Assembly: GCF_004122105.1 (NCBI RefSeq)
Contig: NZ_SBKN01000003.1
Span: 186,001 to 250,000, forward strand
Length of the DNA: 64,000 nt
Direction: 5' to 3'
Source of the DNA: Flavobacterium stagni
Lineage (GTDB): Bacteria > Bacteroidota > Bacteroidia > Flavobacteriales > Flavobacteriaceae
The position numbers were made by a program, and so were the translations under genes. Below the pieces are notes generated by a model. It saw nothing but the letters and a program-made list of their open reading frames with translations. It was not told the origin of the DNA and did no database searches. Shown here piece after piece: positions 17,867-27,086 of this stretch. Each line of letters opens with the position of its first letter. Positions within the stretch are counted from its first letter, which is position 1.

Positions 17867-20800
17867 ATGAGAAATTCAACCCTAAATAAACTATTTTTTT
17901 ACAGCATTGTTCTGCTTTTTGTGGTAACAGCTTGTGGGAAACGTGACAATAACGATACCAATTCGGTTTTTGATTGGCTAAGATCCGATGAAGAAATTGA
18001 AATTGCGGATAATTTCATTCGTTACCAAACGCCTGAATTGAGTCAGACCCCCGTAGTACTATCTTTATATGACGATCAAGCAAAATACAGCAAATTATAC
18101 AATGCAGAACTTCGAAAAGCCTGTGATTACAGTAAACTTCCATTTAATTGCAGTACAGAGTCAAGTTGGAACACCTCACTATCCATTCCATCTACTGCAC
18201 GCGTAATTGTGGTATACAACACCCGAAAATTAAACGATGCAGCTATTGCCAAATTGTTGGATTTTGTAACCAAAGGCGGTCATTTATTTGTACCCTTTGC
18301 TAGTGAGGATAAGCGTATGGCCTTTCTATATGGTTTCAAACCCGAAGCAGAATACGGTACCAATACCAAAGCTTTGGGTTGGTATTTTACATCCCCGGTT
18401 TTACCTGGAATGGAAAATAAAACGCGCAACTTAGAATTTAAGTTCTTTGGTTTTGCTGCCGAGAATTTTTCAGAAAAGGTTCGAGTTCTAGCCACCGCTG
18501 CTAATGATCATACGTATCCTGCTATTGTGGAGAATAAAGTAGGGTTAGGGCAGGTATTATTGTATAATACATCCGGTGATTTTGGAAAAATTGACCGCGG
18601 ATTCTTGTTTGCTGGTGTTTTGAGAGGATTGGAAAATGTTCCTTATCCAATCGCTAATACGGCTACTATTTTCTTAGATGATTTTCCAGCACCACAGTAT
18701 GATATTAAAGCGGAACCGATTCAATCAGAAATGAATTTGACTACTTCAGATTTTGTCTCTAAAGTATGGTGGCCCGATATGAAAGCTTTGGCACAAGAAT
18801 ACAAAATTCCATATGCGGCCATGCTTACTTTTGATTACCGCAATAAAATTGTACCGCCATTTACCTTAGATCAATGGAATTCAAGGAAAATAAAAACGAA
18901 TAATCATACCGAAGCTTTACCCGATTGGTTTGTAAATGAATTGAAAAAAGGCAATCACGAATTGGCTTTCCATGGGTATAACCATGTGTCATTGACTAAA
19001 AAATTATGGCCCAATGAGGAAATGATTCAAACCTCTATGAGTACTATAAAAAAGAAATGGGAGTTGAGCAATTATGGAAAATATCCAACGACCTATGTAC
19101 CACCTTCCAATGAGATTGACGGTTATGGTGTTCGGGCACTAAAAAAATCAATGCCCAGTTTGAAATACATGTGTAGTTTGTTTTTAGGACAAGCAGAGGA
19201 GGGGGGCGATCGCGAATTTGATTACGATCCGTTTAGTTCAAATTTCTTTGATTATCCGCGCATTTCCAGTGGATTTTATTTCTCAAATGATGAAGTCTAT
19301 GCCACAAAATCCATGTATTTATTTACTGGAATTTGGACCCATTTTGTGCATCCTGATGATGTTTTTCAAATTCCCGCGACAGCAAATAGTAGTGCCGGAA
19401 GGTATAATTTGCGCAATAATTTAAATTATGGATGGCGAACGTCCAAAAACGCTAAGACCGCTATGTACCCTGAATTCAAGTCTTTTATTCAGGAATTTAC
19501 AAAACAGTTTCCTCAAATGCATTTTGTGAATGGTAACGAGGGAGGAATCACGGTTATGCGTTGGAGAGCTTCGCGTTATCAACACCAATCCAACAACGGA
19601 AATTACAGTGTGTCGCAAACCAATGCCATTCAAATCGATAATAATTATTGGATGATGTTTGGCTCCAAAGAAAAAAATGCAACAACAGAGGCCGTCTTAA
19701 AAAAACAAGGGTATTCGTTCACCAAAACACCACTAATGGATGGCTATTTATACAGTATCAAAACGGTTAAAGATCAGATCATTTTGCCAGATTATAAAGA
19801 ACAAGAAAAGACAAATGATGAAAAGATTGCAACCGTAGTGGCTCTTACACAAAATGAATTGGTTACCTATAAAAAAGCCGTAGCCCGTTTTTTGAGTGGT
19901 GGAACTTGGGAAGATGATTTTGTCAAAAAGCACGAATTGGAATTATTGACATTGAAATATAAAATGCTTGATAATGCCGAGATTGATTCCACCGTTTGGA
20001 ATAAGTATGCCAAATACATGTCGTGGGAAGATAAAGCCGGCGAAGTCTGGAAAATGTATGACATCCATGCTACAAAATTCCCGTCCAAAAACAATGTGTT
20101 GTATGCAACAGAACTGGATCATGTGATTGGATATCCGGATGATTTAGTTAAAGAAAAATGGATGTTCGAACAAACGAAAGTAGCTCCGAATGACCTTTCC
20201 CTATTAAAGGCCTATGTGTTGAATTTTAATTCGGAGGAAAATAAAGAAAAGATCAAAGGTTTGCTGCAACAAATACACCGATTGGAACCTTCACATGACA
20301 ATCATGCCGCCTACATTAGTCATTTGCAAAATTACTTTCCCGAGGAGTGGAAATTGGAAGTGGATAAAATTCAACCTTCCGAACTATGGAGTTCGATGGC
20401 AACTAGTTTTGTTTGGAAGTATGCCGATGAGGGTAATTTTCAAAAAGCGCTCGATTGGTCCGCCTTTAGTCCGGAAATTGATTTTAAACAAAAAATGCAA
20501 TGGTATGTAGAAATGGGTAAATCCTCTCAAGTCATTCCCTTGTATAAAGAGTACATCAAGAAAAACCCAGATGATCAAGAAGTTAAAGCCTTAATGACCA
20601 CTATTTATCATGGATTAGGGCGTTTTACAGAGGCCTGGACTGTTGCCAATTCAATGAGTGAATCTCCAGCTAAAGAAGAACTTCGTAAAATGTTAAATAA
20701 AGATGTTGTTTTTGAAGAAGTGGGGATTCAACAAGAATTAATTGCAAATCAACAGCCGTTATTTTATCCTGATGTCTTGAAAAAATTGAACAAATCTATT

Positions 20801-21820
20801 CGGTCAGAATATGGGGATTATTTGGATTACAAATCCAGTATGGAAACCAACCAGAAAGATCCCGCAATTTTCAGAAATTTACTTTCGTATAATCGAATTG
20901 ATGCCAAAAAACGCACCCATACTTTTGGAATTTCGTATTCAGGTTATTACGAAATTGATTTTCGCAACGGGAAAAGATACGATTACAATACCGATAATGC
21001 ATTGGGTGGTTTAGAGTACCAATTTAAAACGGCATCCATTGAAAATAAAGCGCAATATTGGTCGAGAGCGCGACTGGAAATGAGTCAGCAAAGTGCATTG
21101 TATTTTCAAACTAGCGTCGGATTTAACAAAACAAAAGGGAAAAATTACTATTCGTCAGAATTAAGTGCTTTCCCAGCAGAAACGGCTTCTGCAATGAATC
21201 AAAAGATTTACAATATTCGCTTCACAGGCTATTATGAAACGCAATTATTAAAGAAATTGAATGTTTCATTCGTTCTTGAAAGCGATTATTTTACAGATGG
21301 AATGTTATCTCGCGATACTATTTTTAGACGGTTACCGGGTAAAAACAATTTCAATGTAGCATCGCAAGCGAATCGTATTAAAATAACGGAATTACCGGAT
21401 GGAAATTTGAAAATAGAAGAATTTGACGCTTCTTACAGTGGCCACTTTTCTGCGCGAATTTTGTGGGATGAAAAAAAGAAAAGCGTTTCTAAGTTTATTC
21501 CTTTTGTTGAATCACAAGTAATGTTGGGATCGCGTGATTTACAATTGGGCTATCCGTATTGGATGCTAAAAGAACGATTCTTTGGTGGTGGCGGACTAGG
21601 ATGGGAACTCAACACAGAAAATTTAAAAGCTAGATTGGAAGCCGGCTATTTTTTAGATGACTTTGCTAAAAATTTCAAGCGATTGAACGGGTCGTTAAGT
21701 TATCAATTGTTTGATTTTACGGCTATTACTTTTAATTTGGAGTTTTTTAACCAACAAAAATATTACTCCAATGCGGTTTCTTTCGGACTGAAACACAATT
21801 TTAAAGCGAGAAAACGATAA
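17867..21820 (+). CDS. Lipoprotein fusing PelA-type deacetylase, TPR-like region and outer-membrane beta-barrel (PelA-PelB-like)
   Basis: A 1317-residue envelope protein. A lipoprotein signal ends in VVTAC (Cys23). Residues about 60-260 look like a Rossmann-type DUF2194/PelA N-terminal region. Residues about 263-560 are a NodB-like polysaccharide deacetylase with metal/base motif FLDDFPAP (Asp271, Asp272) and HGYNH (His369, His373), so the Asp-His-His metal site is intact. Residues about 660-1000 are helical with TPR-like spacing. Residues about 1010-1317 alternate like an outer-membrane beta-barrel of the BcsC/YaiO/PelB type and end near the C-terminus with GLKHNF. In Pseudomonas these functions belong to PelA and PelB. 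Predicted job: deacetylate the polymer and export it through one polypeptide. Confidence 0.82.
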   Translation: MRNSTLNKLFFYSIVLLFVVTACGKRDNNDTNSVFDWLRSDEEIEIADNFIRYQTPELSQTPVVLSLYDDQAKYSKLYNAELRKACDYSKLPFNCSTESSWNTSLSIPSTARVIVVYNTRKLNDAAIAKLLDFVTKGGHLFVPFASEDKRMAFLYGFKPEAEYGTNTKALGWYFTSPVLPGMENKTRNLEFKFFGFAAENFSEKVRVLATAANDHTYPAIVENKVGLGQVLLYNTSGDFGKIDRGFLFAGVLRGLENVPYPIANTATIFLDDFPAPQYDIKAEPIQSEMNLTTSDFVSKVWWPDMKALAQEYKIPYAAMLTFDYRNKIVPPFTLDQWNSRKIKTNNHTEALPDWFVNELKKGNHELAFHGYNHVSLTKKLWPNEEMIQTSMSTIKKKWELSNYGKYPTTYVPPSNEIDGYGVRALKKSMPSLKYMCSLFLGQAEEGGDREFDYDPFSSNFFDYPRISSGFYFSNDEVYATKSMYLFTGIWTHFVHPDDVFQIPATANSSAGRYNLRNNLNYGWRTSKNAKTAMYPEFKSFIQEFTKQFPQMHFVNGNEGGITVMRWRASRYQHQSNNGNYSVSQTNAIQIDNNYWMMFGSKEKNATTEAVLKKQGYSFTKTPLMDGYLYSIKTVKDQIILPDYKEQEKTNDEKIATVVALTQNELVTYKKAVARFLSGGTWEDDFVKKHELELLTLKYKMLDNAEIDSTVWNKYAKYMSWEDKAGEVWKMYDIHATKFPSKNNVLYATELDHVIGYPDDLVKEKWMFEQTKVAPNDLSLLKAYVLNFNSEENKEKIKGLLQQIHRLEPSHDNHAAYISHLQNYFPEEWKLEVDKIQPSELWSSMATSFVWKYADEGNFQKALDWSAFSPEIDFKQKMQWYVEMGKSSQVIPLYKEYIKKNPDDQEVKALMTTIYHGLGRFTEAWTVANSMSESPAKEELRKMLNKDVVFEEVGIQQELIANQQPLFYPDVLKKLNKSIRSEYGDYLDYKSSMETNQKDPAIFRNLLSYNRIDAKKRTHTFGISYSGYYEIDFRNGKRYDYNTDNALGGLEYQFKTASIENKAQYWSRARLEMSQQSALYFQTSVGFNKTKGKNYYSSELSAFPAETASAMNQKIYNIRFTGYYETQLLKKLNVSFVLESDYFTDGMLSRDTIFRRLPGKNNFNVASQANRIKITELPDGNLKIEEFDASYSGHFSARILWDEKKKSVSKFIPFVESQVMLGSRDLQLGYPYWMLKERFFGGGGLGWELNTENLKARLEAGYFLDDFAKNFKRLNGSLSYQLFDFTAITFNLEFFNQQKYYSNAVSFGLKHNFKARKR

Positions 21821-21821
21821 T

Positions 21822-21855
21822 AAAAAAGGGATTCATTTACGAATCCCTTTTTTTA
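21822..21855. terminator. Bidirectional rho-independent terminator after the Pel-like operon
   Basis: AAAAAAGGGATTC, a six-base loop and GAATCCCTTTTTTT form a 13-bp stem with T runs in both directions. It serves the Pel-like operon and the convergent T9SS gene remnant. Confidence 0.9.
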
Positions 21856-21873
21856 TGTATGGTGTTGTTTTTA

Positions 21874-23046
21874 TTAATCATCCGTTAAAACAACGCGACG
21901 GGTATCTTTAATGCCATCTTTCGAAATTTCAACAAAATACACGCCATCACTTAAACCGTTTACATATATTGTTTTGCGGTTATTTACCAATGATTGTTCG
22001 GTGTCAATCTTTTGTCCCAATGAATTGTATAGCACCACTTGATAGTTTTCAATTCCGGCCATTTCTACATGCAATTCATTTTGAGCAGGAACGGGATAAA
22101 TGACACTTTCAAATTTCACATTTTCTGCTAGAGCAAGAGGAGAAGTGACATTTAAAATATAATTCAAGTCATTATATCCGGTTGATGCATTCCACATGTT
22201 TGAATTGGCCATTTGAATCGCATATTCTGGGCGATTGGCTAGGGAAGGACTGGCATCTGCAATGTGTAAATACAATCGATAATTGCCAACAGGTAAGGAA
22301 GAGGGCAATTGTAAATTTTCAGCGACAATAATTTCTGTCGGTCCCAACCATCGGCGTGGATCAGTATTCATGGGTAAGCTGACGATTTGGTTTGTGGTTG
22401 TGTTTTTTAAAATTAAGGAAACCGTTCGGGCATTGTAAGGTGCTGCAAAGCCAGCATTCAAAAGTTTAAAATTTACGGGTAAAACGGAACCAACCATAGC
22501 TGTCGTCGGAAAAGTTGAAGAACGCAACTCAAAGCGATATCCCAATTTATTTTCTATATCTGCGTAGCAATTATTCGTTTGAAATCCGTCAATAACTCCA
22601 GGAAAATAGTCCAAATTCATAAATGACCAGTGAAATTTAGCCATTTCTTGAAGGGCAGAAGCACAACCTGATCGGGGTAAATTCATGGCACACGTTTCAC
22701 CCCCCATTGCTAGAAACTTGGTATCTTGTTCCATGTAAGGATATTGGGTTGCCGTATTATCATAGGTTCCAAAATCGGTCGAACTCGCCAAAAAACAATC
22801 ATTGTGATGCGCAATTCGAGCCGAATTCGTTTGTGTAAACGCTTGTGTGGAAGTTACTGCTGTTGAAGAATACATCAATTGTTTGAATGATGGGTAGCGA
22901 ACTTGTATCATCCGACTAGTCGGTAAAGCGCTAAGCAAGGCATTCATGATGTCTTTGCGGTGGTTGTTGTTGGCTGTGGTTAGATTGGTTTGGTTATAAC
23001 CCCAACCACCAAATTCAGCTTGACTATCGTTATTGATTGAAAACTG
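21874..23046 (-). pseudogene. 5'-truncated DUF4874/DUF4832 protein with T9SS type A sorting domain
   Basis: The remaining 3' part encodes the end of a DUF4874-like TIM-barrel domain (EFGGWGY..., then ALPTSRMIQVRYPSFK), a DUF4832 beta-rich domain (about residues 100-270 of the ATG-initiated product) and a C-terminal T9SS sorting domain (YPVPAQNELHV, YNSLGQKI, GVYFVEI). The frame stays open above the first ATG (at 22947) as far as a TAG at 23047-23049, with no start codon and no signal peptide. The opposite-strand gene begins exactly there. Family members have an extra N-terminal portion and a Sec signal, so this copy has lost its 5' end and could not be secreted. A shortened cytosolic product from the internal ATG is possible but unlikely to be functional. 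Confidence 0.72.
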
Positions 23047-23048
23047 CT

Positions 23049-24962
23049 ATGAGTAATGCTATTGCACAGCGTATTGCTGATTTTTTAAAGGATTATGAAC
23101 CGTTCAATTTTTTAGCCTATGATGATTTGGTAAAAATCGCCATTACTGTTCGCGTTCATAATTTAGAAAAGAACAAAACACTTTTTCAAATCAATGATGC
23201 GTTACACGATTCGTTCTATGTTGTATCTTCTGGAATTGTGAATTTAATGGTGGTTTCTGATGCCGATGAAATGCTACTCAATAAATGCCATACTGGTGAT
23301 ATTTTTGGTTTGCGTCCCTTTTTTGCAAAAAACAATTACCAGATGACCGCCAAAGCCAAAGACGATTGTATTGTGTATGCTATTCCAATTGCAACATTCA
23401 AACCGTATGTTTCACAAAATCAAGAAGTCTTAGATTTTTTACTGGAAAGTTTCGCAACCAATTCCAAAAACCAAGCCGATAAACAAGCCAAAGGTCTTTT
23501 ATCGGATACTGTAGCATTCAATGAGAATCAATCGGATATGTTGTATTTTCAAACCTTGAGTTACAATCGTAATCCGTTGAAAGTGAGCGCTACGACTACT
23601 ATCCGTGATGTTGCGCAACTGATGACCGATAATTTATTGGATAGCGCGTTAATTACGGATCAAGCCTGTCCCATTGGCATTGTAACCGATAAAGATTTTC
23701 GCGCCAAAGTGGCTACAGGTCGTATTCCAGTTCTGTCGCTAATCCCCACTTTAATGAATGCTCCAGTTATTACTGTAACTGAAAATATCTCCGTGGCTGA
23801 AGCGCAATTGGTGATGTTAAAACACGGTGTCACCCATTTGTGTGTAACCTTGGATGGAACCGACAAATCGGAAGTGAAAGGAATCATTTCTGAGCACGAT
23901 TTGGTGGTTGCGCAAGCCAATAACCCCGGCGTTCTTTTGAAAGAAATAAAGAAATCTAATTCGGCTAAAGAACTCAAAATTGTTCGGGATAAATTATACG
24001 AAATCATTCAATCGTCTTTAAATAGAACGATTCCGTTGACTCACATTAACAGCATTGCCGGTGAAATTACGTTAGCTATAGTAAAAAGAGCGGTCGAACT
24101 TGCAATTTTAGACCTTGGGTCCCCTCCTGCTCGTTATGCTTGGTTGTGTATCGGTAGTCAGGGACGAAAAGAGCAATTGTTGTTAACCGATCAAGATAGT
24201 ATTCTAATCTTTGAAGATGTCCCCGCCGACAAGTACAGAAACACCAAAGATTACTTCATTCGATTGGCCAAAAAAGCCACCGGGACTTTAGAAAAAGTGG
24301 GGTATAAAATGTGTTCTCAAAATCATATGGCAAGCAATATGCTTTGGTGTAAGTCGTTGACAGATTGGGTGAAACAGTATAACAACTGGATGAATACTCC
24401 AGGTGAAAAATCCAATGAAATCAGTAGCGTATTTTTTGATTACGAAATGGCTATTGGCGAACAAAAATTGGAAGATGCACTCACCGATGTGATTTTCAAA
24501 AATGCCAAAAACAATGTCTTGTTTTTTGATTATTTAGGGAATGATGCACTTCGTAAACCACCCGCACTAACGTTCTTTAAAAAGTTCAATGTGGAAGAAG
24601 AAGGAACGTTTAAAGGGAAATTTGACATTAAAAATCGAGGTATTCTTCCTTTAGTGGATGCTGCCCGATTATTAGTAATCAGTAATTCCATCAAAGGGAT
24701 AAATAGTACCTATCATCGTTACAAACATCTCGCAATTATTGATCCAAAACATGCTGAAATCTATGTAAACTGCGCTGAAGCCTTTCTAGAGTTGTCCAAA
24801 TTTAGAACCCTAGAAGGTTTGAAAAATGATGATGACGGACAGTATATTGATTTGGAAGAAATGAGCAAAGTCGACAAAGAAAAATTAAAACACGCGTTAC
24901 AACCTATGCGTGAATTGGAAGAACTGATTAAAGACAACTATCAACTCACACAATTCTCCTAA
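23049..24962 (+). CDS. cNMP-binding/CBS-pair/DUF294 nucleotidyltransferase-like protein
   Basis: Cytosolic regulatory protein of 637 residues. Domains in order: cyclic-nucleotide-binding (about 15-135, with a degenerate phosphate-binding cassette at NKCHTGDIFGLRPFF), two CBS motifs (about 170-300: TIRDVAQLMTDNLLDSALI and GIISEHDLVVA), DUF294 nucleotidyltransferase-like (about 320-470, signature GSQGRKEQLLLTDQDSILI) and a C-terminal DUF294 helical domain. The start is the ATG of MSNAIAQRI; four codons further upstream begin with TTG. It is one base before a DnaQ-like exonuclease gene. This pair is often found next to acetate-uptake and acs genes in other bacteria, and acs lies 5 kb away here. 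Confidence 0.88.
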   Translation: MSNAIAQRIADFLKDYEPFNFLAYDDLVKIAITVRVHNLEKNKTLFQINDALHDSFYVVSSGIVNLMVVSDADEMLLNKCHTGDIFGLRPFFAKNNYQMTAKAKDDCIVYAIPIATFKPYVSQNQEVLDFLLESFATNSKNQADKQAKGLLSDTVAFNENQSDMLYFQTLSYNRNPLKVSATTTIRDVAQLMTDNLLDSALITDQACPIGIVTDKDFRAKVATGRIPVLSLIPTLMNAPVITVTENISVAEAQLVMLKHGVTHLCVTLDGTDKSEVKGIISEHDLVVAQANNPGVLLKEIKKSNSAKELKIVRDKLYEIIQSSLNRTIPLTHINSIAGEITLAIVKRAVELAILDLGSPPARYAWLCIGSQGRKEQLLLTDQDSILIFEDVPADKYRNTKDYFIRLAKKATGTLEKVGYKMCSQNHMASNMLWCKSLTDWVKQYNNWMNTPGEKSNEISSVFFDYEMAIGEQKLEDALTDVIFKNAKNNVLFFDYLGNDALRKPPALTFFKKFNVEEEGTFKGKFDIKNRGILPLVDAARLLVISNSIKGINSTYHRYKHLAIIDPKHAEIYVNCAEAFLELSKFRTLEGLKNDDDGQYIDLEEMSKVDKEKLKHALQPMRELEELIKDNYQLTQFS

Positions 24963-24963
24963 T

Positions 24964-25560
24964 ATGCTGGATTGGTTAAAGAACATAAACAAAGATTACC
25001 CGGAATTTTGGAAAGACTATTTGTCAAAATTTGATAAAAAGTCCAATCGCTATGTCGCCTTTTCATTGGAAACTACCGGACTCAATCCACGAAAAGATGT
25101 AGTGCTTTCCATTGGGGCTATCGGAATTATAAACGATCAAGTGATTGTAGGTGATGTTTTTGAAATTGCGATTCCGCAGTATAAATATTTGCATGATAAT
25201 GGCCTTAATCATGACTTTGGAATGGAAAGTTTGCAACCCAAGCTCGCCGAACCTGCAGCTATCGAAAATTTTATCAAATTTATTGATAATGCCGTATTAG
25301 TTGGACACCGTACCTATTTTGATGTTGAAATGTTAAATGAACTATTAGAAAAATTAGGTTGTGGTCGCTTGCGAAATGAGGCGTTGGATATTGAAATTAT
25401 GTACAAAAAACTGCACGATATTTCGGATAAAAATTTCGCATTAGACGAATTGGCAGCACATTACAAACTTCCCACGACAGAGCATGTTTCCACAACCGAC
25501 GATGCCTATAACATCGCTCTCATGTTTCTCAAATTAAAATCAAAATTAGGTTTGCGATAA
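24964..25560 (+). CDS. DnaQ-like 3'-5' exonuclease-fold protein with altered active site
   Basis: A 198-residue RNase H-fold exonuclease domain (DEDDh family). Exo I should read DxET, but here it is SLETTGLN (near residue 36), so the first metal-binding Asp is Ser. The other positions remain: Glu in ETTG, Asp in HRTYFDVEML (Exo II, about 120) and His/Asp in EHVSTTDDAYN (Exo III, about 178-188). The start is one base after the DUF294-protein stop, so the two are translated together. The lost Asp suggests weak or no nuclease activity and possibly a nucleotide- or protein-binding role within the pair. Confidence 0.83.
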   Translation: MLDWLKNINKDYPEFWKDYLSKFDKKSNRYVAFSLETTGLNPRKDVVLSIGAIGIINDQVIVGDVFEIAIPQYKYLHDNGLNHDFGMESLQPKLAEPAAIENFIKFIDNAVLVGHRTYFDVEMLNELLEKLGCGRLRNEALDIEIMYKKLHDISDKNFALDELAAHYKLPTTEHVSTTDDAYNIALMFLKLKSKLGLR

Positions 25561-25605
25561 GTGTTAAAGAATTGATTTTTTGTTATTTTTAGCAAAATTT
25601 AATTC

Positions 25606-27078
25606 ATGAAATCGCTATTTGCTGCACTCTTCTTTACCGGAATTTCAATTTATGCGCAAAATTACGACGAAATTTATCGTCCGCAATTTCACTTCACACC
25701 GCCTGCACATTGGATGAATGACCCCAATGGCTTGGTATATTTTAACGGTAAATATCATTTATTCTATCAATATTATCCTGAAGCTACGGTTTGGGGTCCG
25801 ATGCATTGGGGCCATGCAGTAAGTTACGATTTAATGCATTGGGAGCAACTCCCTATCGCTTTATATCCCGATGCTTTGGGTTGGATTTTTTCCGGAAGTG
25901 CTGTAATTGACACCCAAAATACCGCTGGATTTGGAAGAAACGCCATGATTGCAATTTTCACGTATCACAATGATGAAATTTGGAAATCGGGTAAAAAAAA
26001 CACCGAATCGCAAGGAATTGCGTACAGTTTGGATGAAGGAAAAACCTGGGTGAAATATGATAAAAATCCGGTACTCAACAATTCTGGGGAACAAGATTTT
26101 CGCGATCCAAAAGTTTTCTGGAATCCTTCAACACAGCTTTGGAATATGGTATTGGCGGTTGGCGATCATATCCGAATTTTTTCGTCTCCCAATTTAAAAG
26201 AATGGAAAAAAGAAAGTGATTTTAAACCCGACAATGATTTTAAAGATCTCGGTTTTTGGGAATGCCCCGATTTATTTCCTATGACCACTTCGGAGGGGAC
26301 CACAAAATGGGTGATGATTGTTAATCACGGTGATAAATGTCCGAATGGCGGTTCGGGAACACGCTATTTCGTTGGTGATTTCGATGGAAAAACCTTCACT
26401 CCTAGTCAGTCTTCGCTTTGGATGGATCACGGCACTGATTTTTATGCAGCCGTCACCTTTTCCAATGTACCCGATAACCAACGTATTCTTTTAGGATGGA
26501 TGAGCAATTGGCAATATGCCACCAAAGTGCCCACTGAGGTTTGGCGAAGTGCCATGACAGTACCACGCCAACTCGAATTGGTCGCTTCAAAAAATCAATT
26601 TTTCCTAAAGCAATCCCTATTGCCCGTTTTCCAATACAATCAAAACGAATTGTATAAAGCCATTATTGCCTCTTTGCCTTTTGAGAAAAAGCGATTGGAA
26701 TTGGAACAAGCTGAAATTTCATTTGCGACTGAGGCTTCCGACTTTAGAATCACTCTTTCAAATAGTGCTAAAGAACAATTTCAAATCACCTTTGCCGATG
26801 GCGTAATTCAAATGGATCGATCTCAATCGGGACAAGTTGGATTTAGTGAAGTTTTTGGTTCAAAAATTCAATCCATGGCGGTACCTGAAAAGATTACTTC
26901 TGTTCAAATGCTATTGGATGCATCGTCGATTGAACTGCTTATTAATGACGGGAAGTATTCCATGACCAATTTGTTTTTCCCTATTCAACCCTATTCAGAT
27001 ATTTCTATCACTTCGAATTCAGTTCAAAAAATCAAAAATTTAACCATCAACGCAATTCCTTCTATTTGGAAAAAATAA
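25606..27078 (+). CDS. GH32 exo-fructosidase (levanase/invertase-like), secreted
   Basis: Hydrolyses terminal beta-fructosyl residues of levan, inulin-type fructans or sucrose in the periplasm or outside the cell. The signal peptide ends SIYAQ (about residue 18). The five-bladed propeller carries the catalytic triad: nucleophile Asp39 in WMNDPNG, transition-state Asp167 in FRDPK and acid/base Glu219 in WECPD. A C-terminal beta-sandwich follows from about 350. The 490-residue length fits exo-acting GH32. It is first in a cassette with sugar porter, fructokinase and SGNH hydrolase. Sucrose versus levan preference cannot be told from the sequence. Confidence 0.93.
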   Translation: MKSLFAALFFTGISIYAQNYDEIYRPQFHFTPPAHWMNDPNGLVYFNGKYHLFYQYYPEATVWGPMHWGHAVSYDLMHWEQLPIALYPDALGWIFSGSAVIDTQNTAGFGRNAMIAIFTYHNDEIWKSGKKNTESQGIAYSLDEGKTWVKYDKNPVLNNSGEQDFRDPKVFWNPSTQLWNMVLAVGDHIRIFSSPNLKEWKKESDFKPDNDFKDLGFWECPDLFPMTTSEGTTKWVMIVNHGDKCPNGGSGTRYFVGDFDGKTFTPSQSSLWMDHGTDFYAAVTFSNVPDNQRILLGWMSNWQYATKVPTEVWRSAMTVPRQLELVASKNQFFLKQSLLPVFQYNQNELYKAIIASLPFEKKRLELEQAEISFATEASDFRITLSNSAKEQFQITFADGVIQMDRSQSGQVGFSEVFGSKIQSMAVPEKITSVQMLLDASSIELLINDGKYSMTNLFFPIQPYSDISITSNSVQKIKNLTINAIPSIWKK

Positions 27079-27086
27079 CTATCACT

